The notes under the pieces: model-generated
What the model was told of the DNA's origin: nothing
Database searches by the model: none
What the model saw: the letters and a program-made list of their open reading frames with translations, nothing else
NCBI RefSeq assembly: GCF_002078355.1
Contig: NZ_CP015363.1
Coordinates: 1,736,001 to 1,800,000 of the forward strand
DNA from: Ferroplasma acidiphilum
Lineage (GTDB): Archaea > Thermoplasmatota > Thermoplasmata > Thermoplasmatales > Thermoplasmataceae
Length of the DNA: 64,000 nt
Reading direction: 5' to 3'
Translations under genes and position numbers: made by a program
Shown here: piece after piece, positions 55,336-62,648 of the stretch
How positions within the stretch are numbered: the first letter of the stretch is position 1
How the letters are laid out: each line of letters opens with the position of its first letter

Positions 55336-56820
55336 CTAGTCCTTCTTCCTGGCAAAATATAAAGCCAGTAAAGACGGAACCAGTATCCAGATAAGTCCGA
55401 CTGCGATTATAGAATATATGTTAATGCCAACTGCCGACGCCTTATATGTACTGTATGAACCGAGATGGTAATCCGATATTAAATCAGGGAAATATGATGG
55501 AGAAAAAGAATTGACTATAAGGAGGTCCTTGAAATATGCAATTCCCGTAGATTTAACACGCAGTAAATACAGGATAGCTGGTGAAACTATAGTTGACCAC
55601 ATGAATCCCATAATAAATAACATTCCAAGCCCTGTTCCTAATACCTGCCCCTGGGTCTTTTCAAACTGGGAAACCAGGTAAATAATTCCTGCAAATCCTA
55701 TTATTTCTACAAGGTATCCTAAAAGTATTGTAAGGAACGTTCCTGATGATATAAAAACACCTGTATAATGATACAGGATAAAATCAGCAAGACCAAGAGC
55801 TATCAATAATCCTGCAAGGAAGCTAACGGAATTTCCAGCAAATCTGGACATCATAAGTTTGCCTTTTGTTATGGGCCTGACTATTATTGATTCCAGGACT
55901 CCTGAAGTCTTATCCTTGCTGTAATAGAAATATGCTGAGAATATCCCCATTATTGGTATCAGCAATACACCGAAAAATATGGCAAGCTCATCCTGTAATA
56001 TTGAACCGGGCTTTATGTAAGTGTACTCGTAATTTAGAAATGGTACTATCACTGCACCTGTGCTGTTAACAATATAAATATTCACAGATTTGCCGGCATC
56101 TGCGGTCTTCAGGGGTGGTGTGACAATAAACCTGTTCGAGTTTACTTTTCCTATATATACTGTATTCGTTTTGTTAAAGTGATTGGTGTTTAAAAGCGTA
56201 GAAGATGTATTATAATAGACATCAGGGCTATCTGTGAATTTATAGTCCGGGTTATATATCATTGTGCTTACCAGTGCAGGGTCAGATTTATCCTTCAAAT
56301 TTACTGCATATAATGGATATTTAGAATCGTTAAAATTGATTGAATAATATGGTGCTGCAAAAGTGGATGCGTCATTTATTAAAATATTCTGCCCATTATA
56401 ATAATTCATGGTATTATTGGATCCAACCAGTGCGATTCCATCCAGGTAATATTCGTTATAGCGGTATGTTAAATTTGTAGATAAATTCTTAATGATAAAA
56501 TGAACATAGCCTGTACTATTGGTTGTTCCACTGAAGTATTTTATTAAACTATTATTCGAATTGTAATATAAAGATGAAGTTATATGCAACCCTGAAACCG
56601 GGTCTCCATAGCCATTTATTACATAATCAGTTATATTTACTGAATTGCCAGTTTGGTTAATATATGGCATTACTATAGCTGTATTGCCTGGATGTGCATA
56701 GTCAGAACTGACTCCGGCTCCATAAGCAGATGCTGCGGTTACCAGTACAAGCAGAACTATGAGTATAATGGTAAATTTTCCTGTAATAGTACGTTTTATA
56801 TCATATAAAAATCCATTCAT
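55336..56820 (-). CDS. ABC-2 type permease with large extracytoplasmic domain
   Basis: A 494-residue permease. One N-terminal helix (about 15-35) is followed by a ~230-residue Asn/Ser/Thr/Tyr-rich extracytoplasmic domain with beta-sandwich character (SVNITDYVINGYGDPVSG suggests a carboxypeptidase-regulatory-like or Ig-like unit), then five or six helices including YSKDKTSGVLESIIVRPITKGKLMMSRF, a classic ABC-2 loop. The outer domain is unusual for a DrrB-type permease and may bind surface material. It lies 1 bp downstream of its ATPase. Confidence 0.83.
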   Translation of the reverse strand: MNGFLYDIKRTITGKFTIILIVLLVLVTAASAYGAGVSSDYAHPGNTAIVMPYINQTGNSVNITDYVINGYGDPVSGLHITSSLYYNSNNSLIKYFSGTTNSTGYVHFIIKNLSTNLTYRYNEYYLDGIALVGSNNTMNYYNGQNILINDASTFAAPYYSINFNDSKYPLYAVNLKDKSDPALVSTMIYNPDYKFTDSPDVYYNTSSTLLNTNHFNKTNTVYIGKVNSNRFIVTPPLKTADAGKSVNIYIVNSTGAVIVPFLNYEYTYIKPGSILQDELAIFFGVLLIPIMGIFSAYFYYSKDKTSGVLESIIVRPITKGKLMMSRFAGNSVSFLAGLLIALGLADFILYHYTGVFISSGTFLTILLGYLVEIIGFAGIIYLVSQFEKTQGQVLGTGLGMLFIMGFMWSTIVSPAILYLLRVKSTGIAYFKDLLIVNSFSPSYFPDLISDYHLGSYSTYKASAVGINIYSIIAVGLIWILVPSLLALYFARKKD

Positions 56821-56821
56821 C

Positions 56822-57718
56822 TTATTTCACCATATTCAAAAAGTAATCTTCCAGTGTTTCATTCTCCATGCTGATATAATCCACCCTGTAATTTTTAATT
56901 ACAAGTTGCCTGTTAAGTTCAGAAACATCAACTTCACCATTATTTTTGATGTAATAATAGGTGCCATCTGATGTAAATTCCCCGAATTCCGATAATATTT
57001 TTTCCATACCGGCATCGGGGTTTTTTATGTGTATTTTTGTTCCTGTTGTCCCCAAATGCATCAGATCATCCCTTGAAAGCGTTTTGACTACAGAACCATT
57101 CTTTACTATTGCAATTTTGTCTGCAACGTTCTGCAGTTCAGATAATATGTGGGATGAAAGGAGTATAGATTTTCCCTGCTTTTTTAGATTAATAATTAAA
57201 TCCCTTACCTCTTTAACACCGTTTGGATCAAGCCCATTCAATGTTTCATCGAAAAGATAATTGTCAGGATTTCCTATCATTGCAGCTATGAGTGCAAATC
57301 TCTTTTTCATTCCCTGGGAGTAATACTTTAATTTTCTATTCCTGTAATTGTAAATATCAAACTGTTTCATCATTTCAATAGCATTTTTCTCCGCTTCGTC
57401 CGGTTTTATACCGTAAAATCCTGCATAATATTTCAGAAGGGGTACTGGCCTGGCATCTGGTTCAAAATTTGGCAGTTCCGGAACCCAGCCAATGTTTCTG
57501 GATGCTTTTATTTTTTCTTTAACTATATCAAAATTATTAACGGTGATCGTTCCTGAAGTTGGAAATATTATACCGCATGCAGCCCTTATTGTTGTTGTTT
57601 TTCCGGCACCATTCAGGCCTGCAAGCCCCATTATTTGCCCGTTGTTTATTTCAAGGTTTAAATCTGATACTGCTTTAAAATTTTTAAATGATTTTGAAAG
57701 GTGTAAAATTTCTATCAT
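56822..57718 (-). CDS. ABC transporter ATP-binding protein
   Basis: A 298-residue ABC ATPase with Walker A GLNGAGKTT, signature YSQGMKKRFALIA, Walker B DNYLFDETLNGLDPNG and the switch His LLSSHILSEL. Note that Walker B reads LFDETLNG, lacking Pro of the usual DEPT. The C-terminal ~80 residues form the exporter-type extension. Partner permease follows directly. Confidence 0.9.
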   Translation of the reverse strand: MIEILHLSKSFKNFKAVSDLNLEINNGQIMGLAGLNGAGKTTTIRAACGIIFPTSGTITVNNFDIVKEKIKASRNIGWVPELPNFEPDARPVPLLKYYAGFYGIKPDEAEKNAIEMMKQFDIYNYRNRKLKYYSQGMKKRFALIAAMIGNPDNYLFDETLNGLDPNGVKEVRDLIINLKKQGKSILLSSHILSELQNVADKIAIVKNGSVVKTLSRDDLMHLGTTGTKIHIKNPDAGMEKILSEFGEFTSDGTYYYIKNNGEVDVSELNRQLVIKNYRVDYISMENETLEDYFLNMVK

Positions 57719-57765
57719 TGATATGGAATAAGATTGGATATATATTAAATTTCTTATAAATAATG

Positions 57766-58266
57766 CTATTTCTTTTTAATTATTTCAACCCTGCTGCTAT
57801 TAATCCTGCTCTGCCCTGAATCATCGTCCAGTATTATGGTTACGCTCTCCTCTGCGCCGCTTATTATACCTTCTATTCTTTGCCTCAGTACATTTATATT
57901 TTCATCGTCGCCCATGATAGAAAGTTTCTCTTTTATGCTTGTTAATATGCCTTCTATAGTTGTGATATAGCCCTTAGATGCTATTCCAGGGGATATTTCA
58001 GCCTCCAGTTCTGGAATATGGACACTTGCGTCTGGAGACCGGTAAACTATTGTTTTTAAATCGTTCTTATTCTTTATCTTAAACTTTATAATTTTTGGCT
58101 CTCCCTTTTCATGCCTGTCTATAGTGATATTTTTATAGTTGCAATTTTTGCATACGTATGTATGTATGGTAATTTTGCCTTCGTATGGTATTTCATTGTC
58201 TGCTTCAATATAATATAAAAAACTATTGCAATTCGGGCATCTTGATTCTGTTTTCTTTTCATCCAT
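57766..58266 (-). CDS. ZPR1-type zinc-finger protein
   Basis: A 166-residue archaeal ZPR1-domain protein. A Cys4 zinc ribbon (CPNCNS at 9-14 and CKNCNYK about 38-44) is followed by the beta-rich ZPR1 domain with ISPGIASKGYITTIEGIL, its hallmark. Eukaryotic ZPR1 binds EF-1alpha and helps its folding; the archaeal single-domain form likely has a similar chaperone role. Its ATG abuts the idi2 stop, placing it in the isoprenoid operon. Confidence 0.87.
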   Translation of the reverse strand: MDEKKTESRCPNCNSFLYYIEADNEIPYEGKITIHTYVCKNCNYKNITIDRHEKGEPKIIKFKIKNKNDLKTIVYRSPDASVHIPELEAEISPGIASKGYITTIEGILTSIKEKLSIMGDDENINVLRQRIEGIISGAEESVTIILDDDSGQSRINSSRVEIIKKK

Positions 58267-59316
58267 TTAATCACCCTGGTTTAGCCATGAATATAATGGA
58301 TCTAAAACTATATATCTTTTGTTTTTAAGTTCTGATACATCCTTCGAAGCTGTTAAAAACATAGAAATTTTAATATCTTTTATTATATTTTTTATATGGA
58401 ATACCAGATCTTCGTATGATGTGTCTGCGTCCTTTAGGAAATTCCTCGCCATAGCACCCATGTCTGCCCCCATAATTATAGATTTTACTACGTCCTGGCC
58501 ATTTCTTATTCCGCCACTCCCTATAATTGGCAAACCAACGGAACAGAATTTAATAGATGCTGGTGAAGGTACTCCCCAGTTCCAGAATGTCTGGCCGGTG
58601 TGCATTTTTTCTTTATTCTGAATTTTTTCAGCCCTGTAATATTCTATTGCAGCAAATGAAGTGCCACCAAGACCCCCAACATCTATTGCTTTGACACCTG
58701 CATCTTTTAGTTCCAGAGCATCATCCCTTGAGAATCCGCTGCCGGTTTCTTTAGCTATGACAGGATAAGATTTTGCTATTTCCTTTAGCCTTGACATCAC
58801 TCCTCTAGCATTTTTGTCCCCTTCCGGCTGTACCATTTCCTGTAAAAAATTAAAATGGACAATCAGGTATTTAGCACCTATAAGATTGAATATGTATTCA
58901 ATGTCTTTATCAGAAATAGGAGGCTTTTCCTGCCCGATTAGCTGTGGTGCCCCGATGTTTGCAAATCTTGCCGGTATCTTATAATTATTTATAACTGAAA
59001 ATGTATCTGCTATATTTTTATTTTCTATAGCAGCCCTCATGCTCCCAACACCCATGCCTATCTTGAATTCTTCAGCTGCCCTGGCAAGGTTTTCGTTTAT
59101 TTTTCTTGCTTTTTCAGTACCGCCTGTCATGGAAGATATAAGGAATGGCAAACCGAATTCAGTTCCTAGAAAATTAATTTTTGTATTTATAGAATCATAA
59201 TCAACTTCAGGTATAGCCCTGTGTATTAATCTAATATCATCCCAGAAATTGTGCTCTGAAGTAACATTCATATTCTCAGCAATATTAATATGCTCTTCCT
59301 TTCTGTTTTCTATCAT
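58267..59316 (-). CDS. fni: Isopentenyl-diphosphate isomerase type 2 (FMN)
   Basis: A 349-residue FMN-dependent IPP isomerase interconverting IPP and DMAPP. RKEEHINIAENMNV opens the protein (typical R-K-x-x-H), then SSMTGGTEKARKIN, MGVGSMRAAIEN, FANIGAPQLIG, AKETGSGFS and GSGGIRNGQD for FMN phosphate. Start codon overlaps the ipk stop (TAATG). It is the last step before prenyl-chain growth for archaeal ether lipids. Confidence 0.96.
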   Translation of the reverse strand: MIENRKEEHINIAENMNVTSEHNFWDDIRLIHRAIPEVDYDSINTKINFLGTEFGLPFLISSMTGGTEKARKINENLARAAEEFKIGMGVGSMRAAIENKNIADTFSVINNYKIPARFANIGAPQLIGQEKPPISDKDIEYIFNLIGAKYLIVHFNFLQEMVQPEGDKNARGVMSRLKEIAKSYPVIAKETGSGFSRDDALELKDAGVKAIDVGGLGGTSFAAIEYYRAEKIQNKEKMHTGQTFWNWGVPSPASIKFCSVGLPIIGSGGIRNGQDVVKSIIMGADMGAMARNFLKDADTSYEDLVFHIKNIIKDIKISMFLTASKDVSELKNKRYIVLDPLYSWLNQGD

Positions 59317-60044
59317 TAAACCACCGTTCCTGTAAAATTATCCTTTCCTATATTATATATTCGTTCCGGATAAAGTCCATTAATGAGGTATACAGGTATT
59401 CCTATATCAGAAATTAGTTTCATTTTATTATATTTATTCATTATTCCTCCTGTGACATCTGGATTAATAGTATCATATTGAAAATCTGTTGAAATTGTTT
59501 TTAAGAGCTTTGCATCAGGGTTATTTTTCGGATTTTTATCGAATATGCCATCAACGTCTGAAAAGAATATTACAAATTCGGGATGCAATATTTTTGAAAT
59601 ATCATATGCAATATTATCGCCAGAGTATATACCTATTTCATTGCCATGTATGTATGTATCTCCATATGAAATGGGGGTTATGCCCAGTTCCAGATATTTT
59701 GAAAAAATATTATAATTTTTTTTATTATTATAAACAAGTGATGAAACAGGAAGTGAAATATTATAGATTTTATTTTCCTGAAAAATTTTTGAAATTTTAA
59801 GATCCAATTCTGCCATATCATTATGTACGATATTCATGCCCTCCATTGTTCTTTCAGAAACCTGGCCTGGCAAACCATATTCTTTAGATTTTATATGGCC
59901 AAAAGAACCACCCCCATGAATTATTACCATTTGTTTATCTATACGTTTTAGAGTTTTAACAATGTTTTCTACTATTTGCCCATTGAATTTTTTATACATT
60001 GATTTATCTGTTATAATGCTCCCGCCGATCTTAATTACAATCAT
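59316..60044 (-). CDS. ipk: Isopentenyl phosphate kinase
   Basis: A 242-residue amino-acid-kinase-fold enzyme phosphorylating isopentenyl phosphate to IPP. MIVIKIGGSIITDKS begins the protein, and VIHGGGSFGHIKS contains the conserved His that distinguishes IPK. DVDGIFDKNPK and DVTGGIMNKYNKMK follow. In Thermoplasma this enzyme completes a mevalonate-3-phosphate route. The ATG at 60044 is used; an upstream extension of 41 residues is AT-rich noise. Confidence 0.93.
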   Translation of the reverse strand: MIVIKIGGSIITDKSMYKKFNGQIVENIVKTLKRIDKQMVIIHGGGSFGHIKSKEYGLPGQVSERTMEGMNIVHNDMAELDLKISKIFQENKIYNISLPVSSLVYNNKKNYNIFSKYLELGITPISYGDTYIHGNEIGIYSGDNIAYDISKILHPEFVIFFSDVDGIFDKNPKNNPDAKLLKTISTDFQYDTINPDVTGGIMNKYNKMKLISDIGIPVYLINGLYPERIYNIGKDNFTGTVV

Positions 60045-60170
60045 TGTATAAATAATATAAAAAGTGTTATTAAATTTGACTATTGCATCGGTAGTAAGAA
60101 TCTGGTTAAATAGCAAATCTAGGTTTAATAATACAGATAACATATTTTTAAAAAGCATTGTATCCAAATA

Positions 60171-60242
60171 TGGACCGATCGGGATTTGGACCCGAGCCCT
60201 CTTGCTTGCAAAGCAAGCGATCTACCGCTGATCTATCGGCCC
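60171..60242 (-). tRNA. tRNA-Ala (UGC anticodon)
   Basis: The minus strand folds as a 72-nt tRNA: acceptor GGGCCGA pairs with TCGGTCC, with the G3-U70 wobble that identifies tRNA-Ala and discriminator A. The D arm contains AGCGGTA, the anticodon stem CTTGC/GCAAG encloses TTTGCAA giving anticodon UGC, and the T stem TCGGG/CCCGA encloses a TCCAAAT loop, with C where U55 is expected. CCA is not encoded and no intron is seen. Confidence 0.95.
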
Positions 60243-60331
60243 ATCATAATTCAATGGAAATTATACTAAAATTATTAAATGTTTCTAAACTGGATTTAAT
60301 TTATTGACATAGAAAATTAGTTCGGATAGCC

Positions 60332-60364
60332 GGGAGGGGGGGAGAGGTGCATTTCCAGTGGAAC
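60332..60364 (+). repeat. G-rich/palindromic element, copy A (downstream of gcvT)
   Basis: A run of G residues and GAGAGG lead into the core GGTGCATTTCCAGTGGAA (60346-60363). The core matches copy C at 17 of 18 positions and copy B at 15 of 18; the G-run and GAGAG also recur in copy B. Copies B and C are on the opposite strand. Confidence 0.6.
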
Positions 60365-60474
60365 GTAAAAAAGGGTATGTGGGTATAATGATATTATATT
60401 ATTATAAATAATAAATATATAATTAATAGGATATGATATATAATATAATATAAAAGTTTAAATTATATTATTAT

Positions 60475-60493
60475 AAAGTGACACACTTTTTTT
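60475..60493 (+). terminator. Small hairpin followed by T-run
   Basis: AAAGTG (60475-60480) and CACTTT (60484-60489) form a 6-bp stem with a 3-nt loop and run into seven Ts (60487-60493). It could end a rightward transcript that starts near the G-rich element. Confidence 0.35.
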
Positions 60494-60547
60494 ATTATTA
60501 ATAATAAAAAAATATATTATTATATTAATTAAAAAGTAAAAAAATTA

Positions 60548-61654
60548 TTATTTCAAAATTTTTGGCTTTACAATTTCAGCTTTTACCATATTATCTCTTA
60601 TCTTGATAAAAGCTTCAGTTCCACTTTTGCTGTATTTTCTATTAATATATCCCAATCCAATCCCCGTATTTAGAATAGGAGATACAGTTCCACTTGTTAT
60701 TGTTCCTTCTATATTTCCATTTATATATATATTAAACCCATTTCTCGGTATATTCCGGTTTTCCAGTTTAAATCCCCTAAAAATATCCGTATACTCATTT
60801 TTCTGTTTCATCAAAGCTTCTTTTCCAATAAATTCATGGTCGATATTGACAATAAAAGATATAGACGCTTCATATGGGTTCTTATTTTCATTAAAATCCT
60901 GTCCGGATAATAGCATTCCTTTTTCCATTCTTAAGGTATCCCTGGCGCCCAGTCCGCATGGAAGCCCGTTCAACTTTTTAACTTCATTTAATACACTATT
61001 CCACATATCTGCTGCAAGTTCATTTGGAACTATAAGTTCTACACCTTTTTCACCTGTATAACCTGTTCCTGATATTATTATTTCATTTTTTCCAGTTATT
61101 GCATTATACTTTTTTGCATCTGAATATAAAAATTTAAACTGTTCAGGGAATTCCATTCCTAAATTTTTCAAAACATCTACAGATTTAGGGCCCTGTACTG
61201 CAATATGGCTGATTATATTTGAATAATTTTCTATTGTTACATCGTAATCTTTTTTATTATCTATCATCCACTTATAAATTTTATCGATATTGGACGCATT
61301 TGGTATTAAAAAGAATTTTTCACCGGATAATCTATAAATTATTGTATCGTCAATCATATTCCCAGATGGGTTAAGAAATGCAGTGTACATACATTCATTG
61401 TTCTTTAATAATGAAATCCTGGATGGGAAAATATAATCAACATAATTGTCTGATCCCGGACCGGATATTACAATATCGCCCATATGTGAAATATCAAACA
61501 TTCCAACATCGTTTCTTACAGACATATGCTCTTTTATAATGGATGTATATTGAAGCGGCATATCCCATCCATGGAAATCTATCATTGTAGCATTCAATTT
61601 TTTATGTTCATCATAAAGAGCAGTTCTCAGGGGGGTACTATTTTTCACTTCCAT
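60548..61654 (-). CDS. gcvT: Glycine cleavage system T protein (aminomethyltransferase)
   Basis: A 368-residue T protein transferring the methylene of glycine to tetrahydrofolate (or the archaeal analogue) and releasing ammonia. DFHGWDMPLQY, MFDISHMGDI, YTAFLNPSGNMIDD, HIAVQGPKS, GTGYTGEKGVEL and GLGARDTLRMEKGM are the family motifs, and the C-terminal barrel includes GxITSGTxSP. No gcvH or gcvP is nearby. The start at 61654 overlaps a G-rich/palindromic element. Confidence 0.95.
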   Translation of the reverse strand: MEVKNSTPLRTALYDEHKKLNATMIDFHGWDMPLQYTSIIKEHMSVRNDVGMFDISHMGDIVISGPGSDNYVDYIFPSRISLLKNNECMYTAFLNPSGNMIDDTIIYRLSGEKFFLIPNASNIDKIYKWMIDNKKDYDVTIENYSNIISHIAVQGPKSVDVLKNLGMEFPEQFKFLYSDAKKYNAITGKNEIIISGTGYTGEKGVELIVPNELAADMWNSVLNEVKKLNGLPCGLGARDTLRMEKGMLLSGQDFNENKNPYEASISFIVNIDHEFIGKEALMKQKNEYTDIFRGFKLENRNIPRNGFNIYINGNIEGTITSGTVSPILNTGIGLGYINRKYSKSGTEAFIKIRDNMVKAEIVKPKILK

Positions 61655-61679
61655 AGGAAATACACCCCTCTCCCCCCTA
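61648..61679 (-). repeat. G-rich/palindromic element, copy B (over the gcvT start)
   Basis: On the minus strand a G-run and GAGAGGGG lead into GGTGTATTTCCTATGGAA (61666-61649); the ATG of gcvT lies within the final palindromic part. A TATA-like TTATATA is just upstream (about 61677-61683), so the element occupies the transcript start and translation start. Confidence 0.6.
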
Positions 61680-61748
61680 TATAAGTGCGGGTATTATTTT
61701 TCATTTCAATTAATAATTTTTTACTTTCATAACACTTATAAATAAACA

Positions 61749-61772
61749 GTTTCCACTGGAAATACACCAGTG
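61749..61772 (-). repeat. Palindromic element, copy C (upstream of gcvT)
   Basis: The minus strand reads CACTGGTGTATTTCCAGTGG, then AAAC. The core GGTGTATTTCCAGTGGAA (61768-61751) differs from copy A by one base, and CACTGG/CCAGTG can form a hairpin. The G-run seen in copies A and B is absent. About 100 bp before the gcvT start. Confidence 0.55.
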
Positions 61773-61888
61773 CCTTATAATTTATCGCCTTTGCAACACC
61801 AAACCCTCTTTTAAGCATACCATTACAATAAAAACCAATATATTTATTTATCCACAATCCTGAAAAATTAATAAACAATTTTTTAAAT

Positions 61889-62116
61889 TTATTTTTTAAC
61901 CAGCTTTCTATTCTCTTTTTCTTTTTCATTTCCTAGCCATATTGTTAAAAGGCCTAAAAGTATCAATGGAACAACAAAGGATATAAGGCCAGAATCTTTC
62001 CATCCAGAATATTCTATTCCCCAGAATAAGTAAAAAACAAATCCACTAAGGAATAGAATAATACCTGTTAAACGGTAGAAGAAGAATACGGTGAAATATT
62101 CTGAAAATTTTCTCAT
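61889..62116 (-). CDS. Small two-helix membrane protein, unknown function
   Basis: A 75-residue protein with two predicted helices (about 12-33 and 43-62), an aromatic-rich first helix, and a charged C-terminal tail. An alternating-AT TATA-like run at 62136-62146 lies about 25 nt before the ATG at 62116, supporting a real leaderless gene. No family recognised. A further frame continuing downstream towards gcvT is probably not a gene. Confidence 0.55.
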   Translation of the reverse strand: MRKFSEYFTVFFFYRLTGIILFLSGFVFYLFWGIEYSGWKDSGLISFVVPLILLGLLTIWLGNEKEKENRKLVKK

Positions 62117-62417
62117 CGAGATAATGAATAAACTTAACTATATATACTTTAGCCCTATTTTTATTGATATATATTGATTTTAATTATATGTCTTATAGCC
62201 AGTATGCATCGAAAGGGTTGTTGTACACATTCCATGGGATTCATGTTCTGTAACCCATAGATAAAAATGAGCGAAAAGTTTATCATTATCCGAACAATAA
62301 ACGCAGGATAGTTTAAGGCTATAATGTGTACAGCGTTGAAATTGCTGGTACAGTGTTATATTGAACACTATCAAATGTAAATTGAGACTATTCTGAATTT
62401 ACCAGTGTAACTATGTA
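62117..62417. other. Intergenic region between the small membrane protein gene and tRNA-Phe
   Basis: Apart from the promoter-like AT run near 62140, this 300-bp region shows nothing I can assign. A 64-residue leftward frame (62180-62374) is open, but its composition is rich in Cys and His and it has no promoter or ribosome site, so I did not call it. Confidence 0.5.
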
Positions 62418-62490
62418 GCCGTGATAGCTCAGTTGGGAGAGCGCCAGACTGAAGATCTGGAGGTCGCTGGTTCAATCCCGGCTCACGGCA
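62418..62490 (+). tRNA. tRNA-Phe (GAA anticodon)
   Basis: A 73-nt tRNA: acceptor GCCGTGA/TCACGGC with discriminator A, D arm TAGCTCAGTTGGGAGAG, anticodon stem CCAGA/TCTGG around CTGAAGA (anticodon GAA), and T arm GCTGG/CCGGC with loop TTCAATC. No intron and no encoded CCA. Confidence 0.97.
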
Positions 62491-62500
62491 TTTTTAATTT
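62491..62500 (+). terminator. T-rich terminator after tRNA-Phe
   Basis: TTTTTAATTT immediately follows the discriminator base, matching the oligo-T signals used by archaeal RNA polymerase. Confidence 0.5.
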
Positions 62501-62549
62501 TGTATTTGATTCAAGAGCAGTTATAGATATATTTATATAACATTATGTT

Positions 62550-62621
62550 AATTCACCTGTAGATGAATTCGATAATGTTTATTGAGCAATTGTTCTTTTT
62601 GTTGCTTGAGTAAACGTTATC
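62550..62621 (+). promoter_or_regulatory. Structured 5' leader of leuA
   Basis: After a TATA-like ATTTATATAA (62529-62540), the leader can form a small hairpin AATTCA/TGAATT (62550-62555, 62564-62569) and a longer one: GATAATGTTTA (62571-62581) pairs with TAAACGTTATC (62611-62621), 11 bp with one G-U, enclosing GAGCAA/TTGCTT (62584-62589, 62602-62607). The ribosome site follows 14 nt later. A leader this long is unusual where most genes look leaderless; attenuation or ligand-dependent control of the leu operon is possible. Confidence 0.45.
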
Positions 62622-62648
62622 TTCATTAGAATTTTTGGAGGTAATAAG

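Larger units (their letters stand above)
60243..60547. other. AT-rich intergenic region with G-rich element and hairpin
   Basis: No gene is seen. The stretch holds a strikingly G-rich element at 60332-60364, then about 160 bp of very AT-rich, low-complexity sequence including a short hairpin with T-run at 60475-60493. A small rightward RNA running from the G-rich element to that hairpin is conceivable but unproven. Confidence 0.55.

Noticed and set aside
60332-60493. RNase P RNA or SRP RNA between tRNA-Ala and gcvT
   Set aside because: The region is too short and lacks conserved helices or motifs of either RNA.
61640-61700. Bacterial-type glycine riboswitch before gcvT
   Set aside because: The GGGAGAG-like run is suggestive, but the paired aptamer structure and conserved loops are absent, and the TATA position leaves no room for a leader.
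61645-61929. 94-residue leftward frame between the small membrane protein gene and gcvT
   Set aside because: It overlaps both neighbours, covers the repeat copies B and C and the gcvT promoter, and has Lys/Tyr/Phe-rich composition expected of AT-rich noise. No ribosome site.
62180-62374. 64-residue leftward frame before tRNA-Phe
   Set aside because: Cys/His-rich composition, no promoter, no ribosome site, and no familiar motif.
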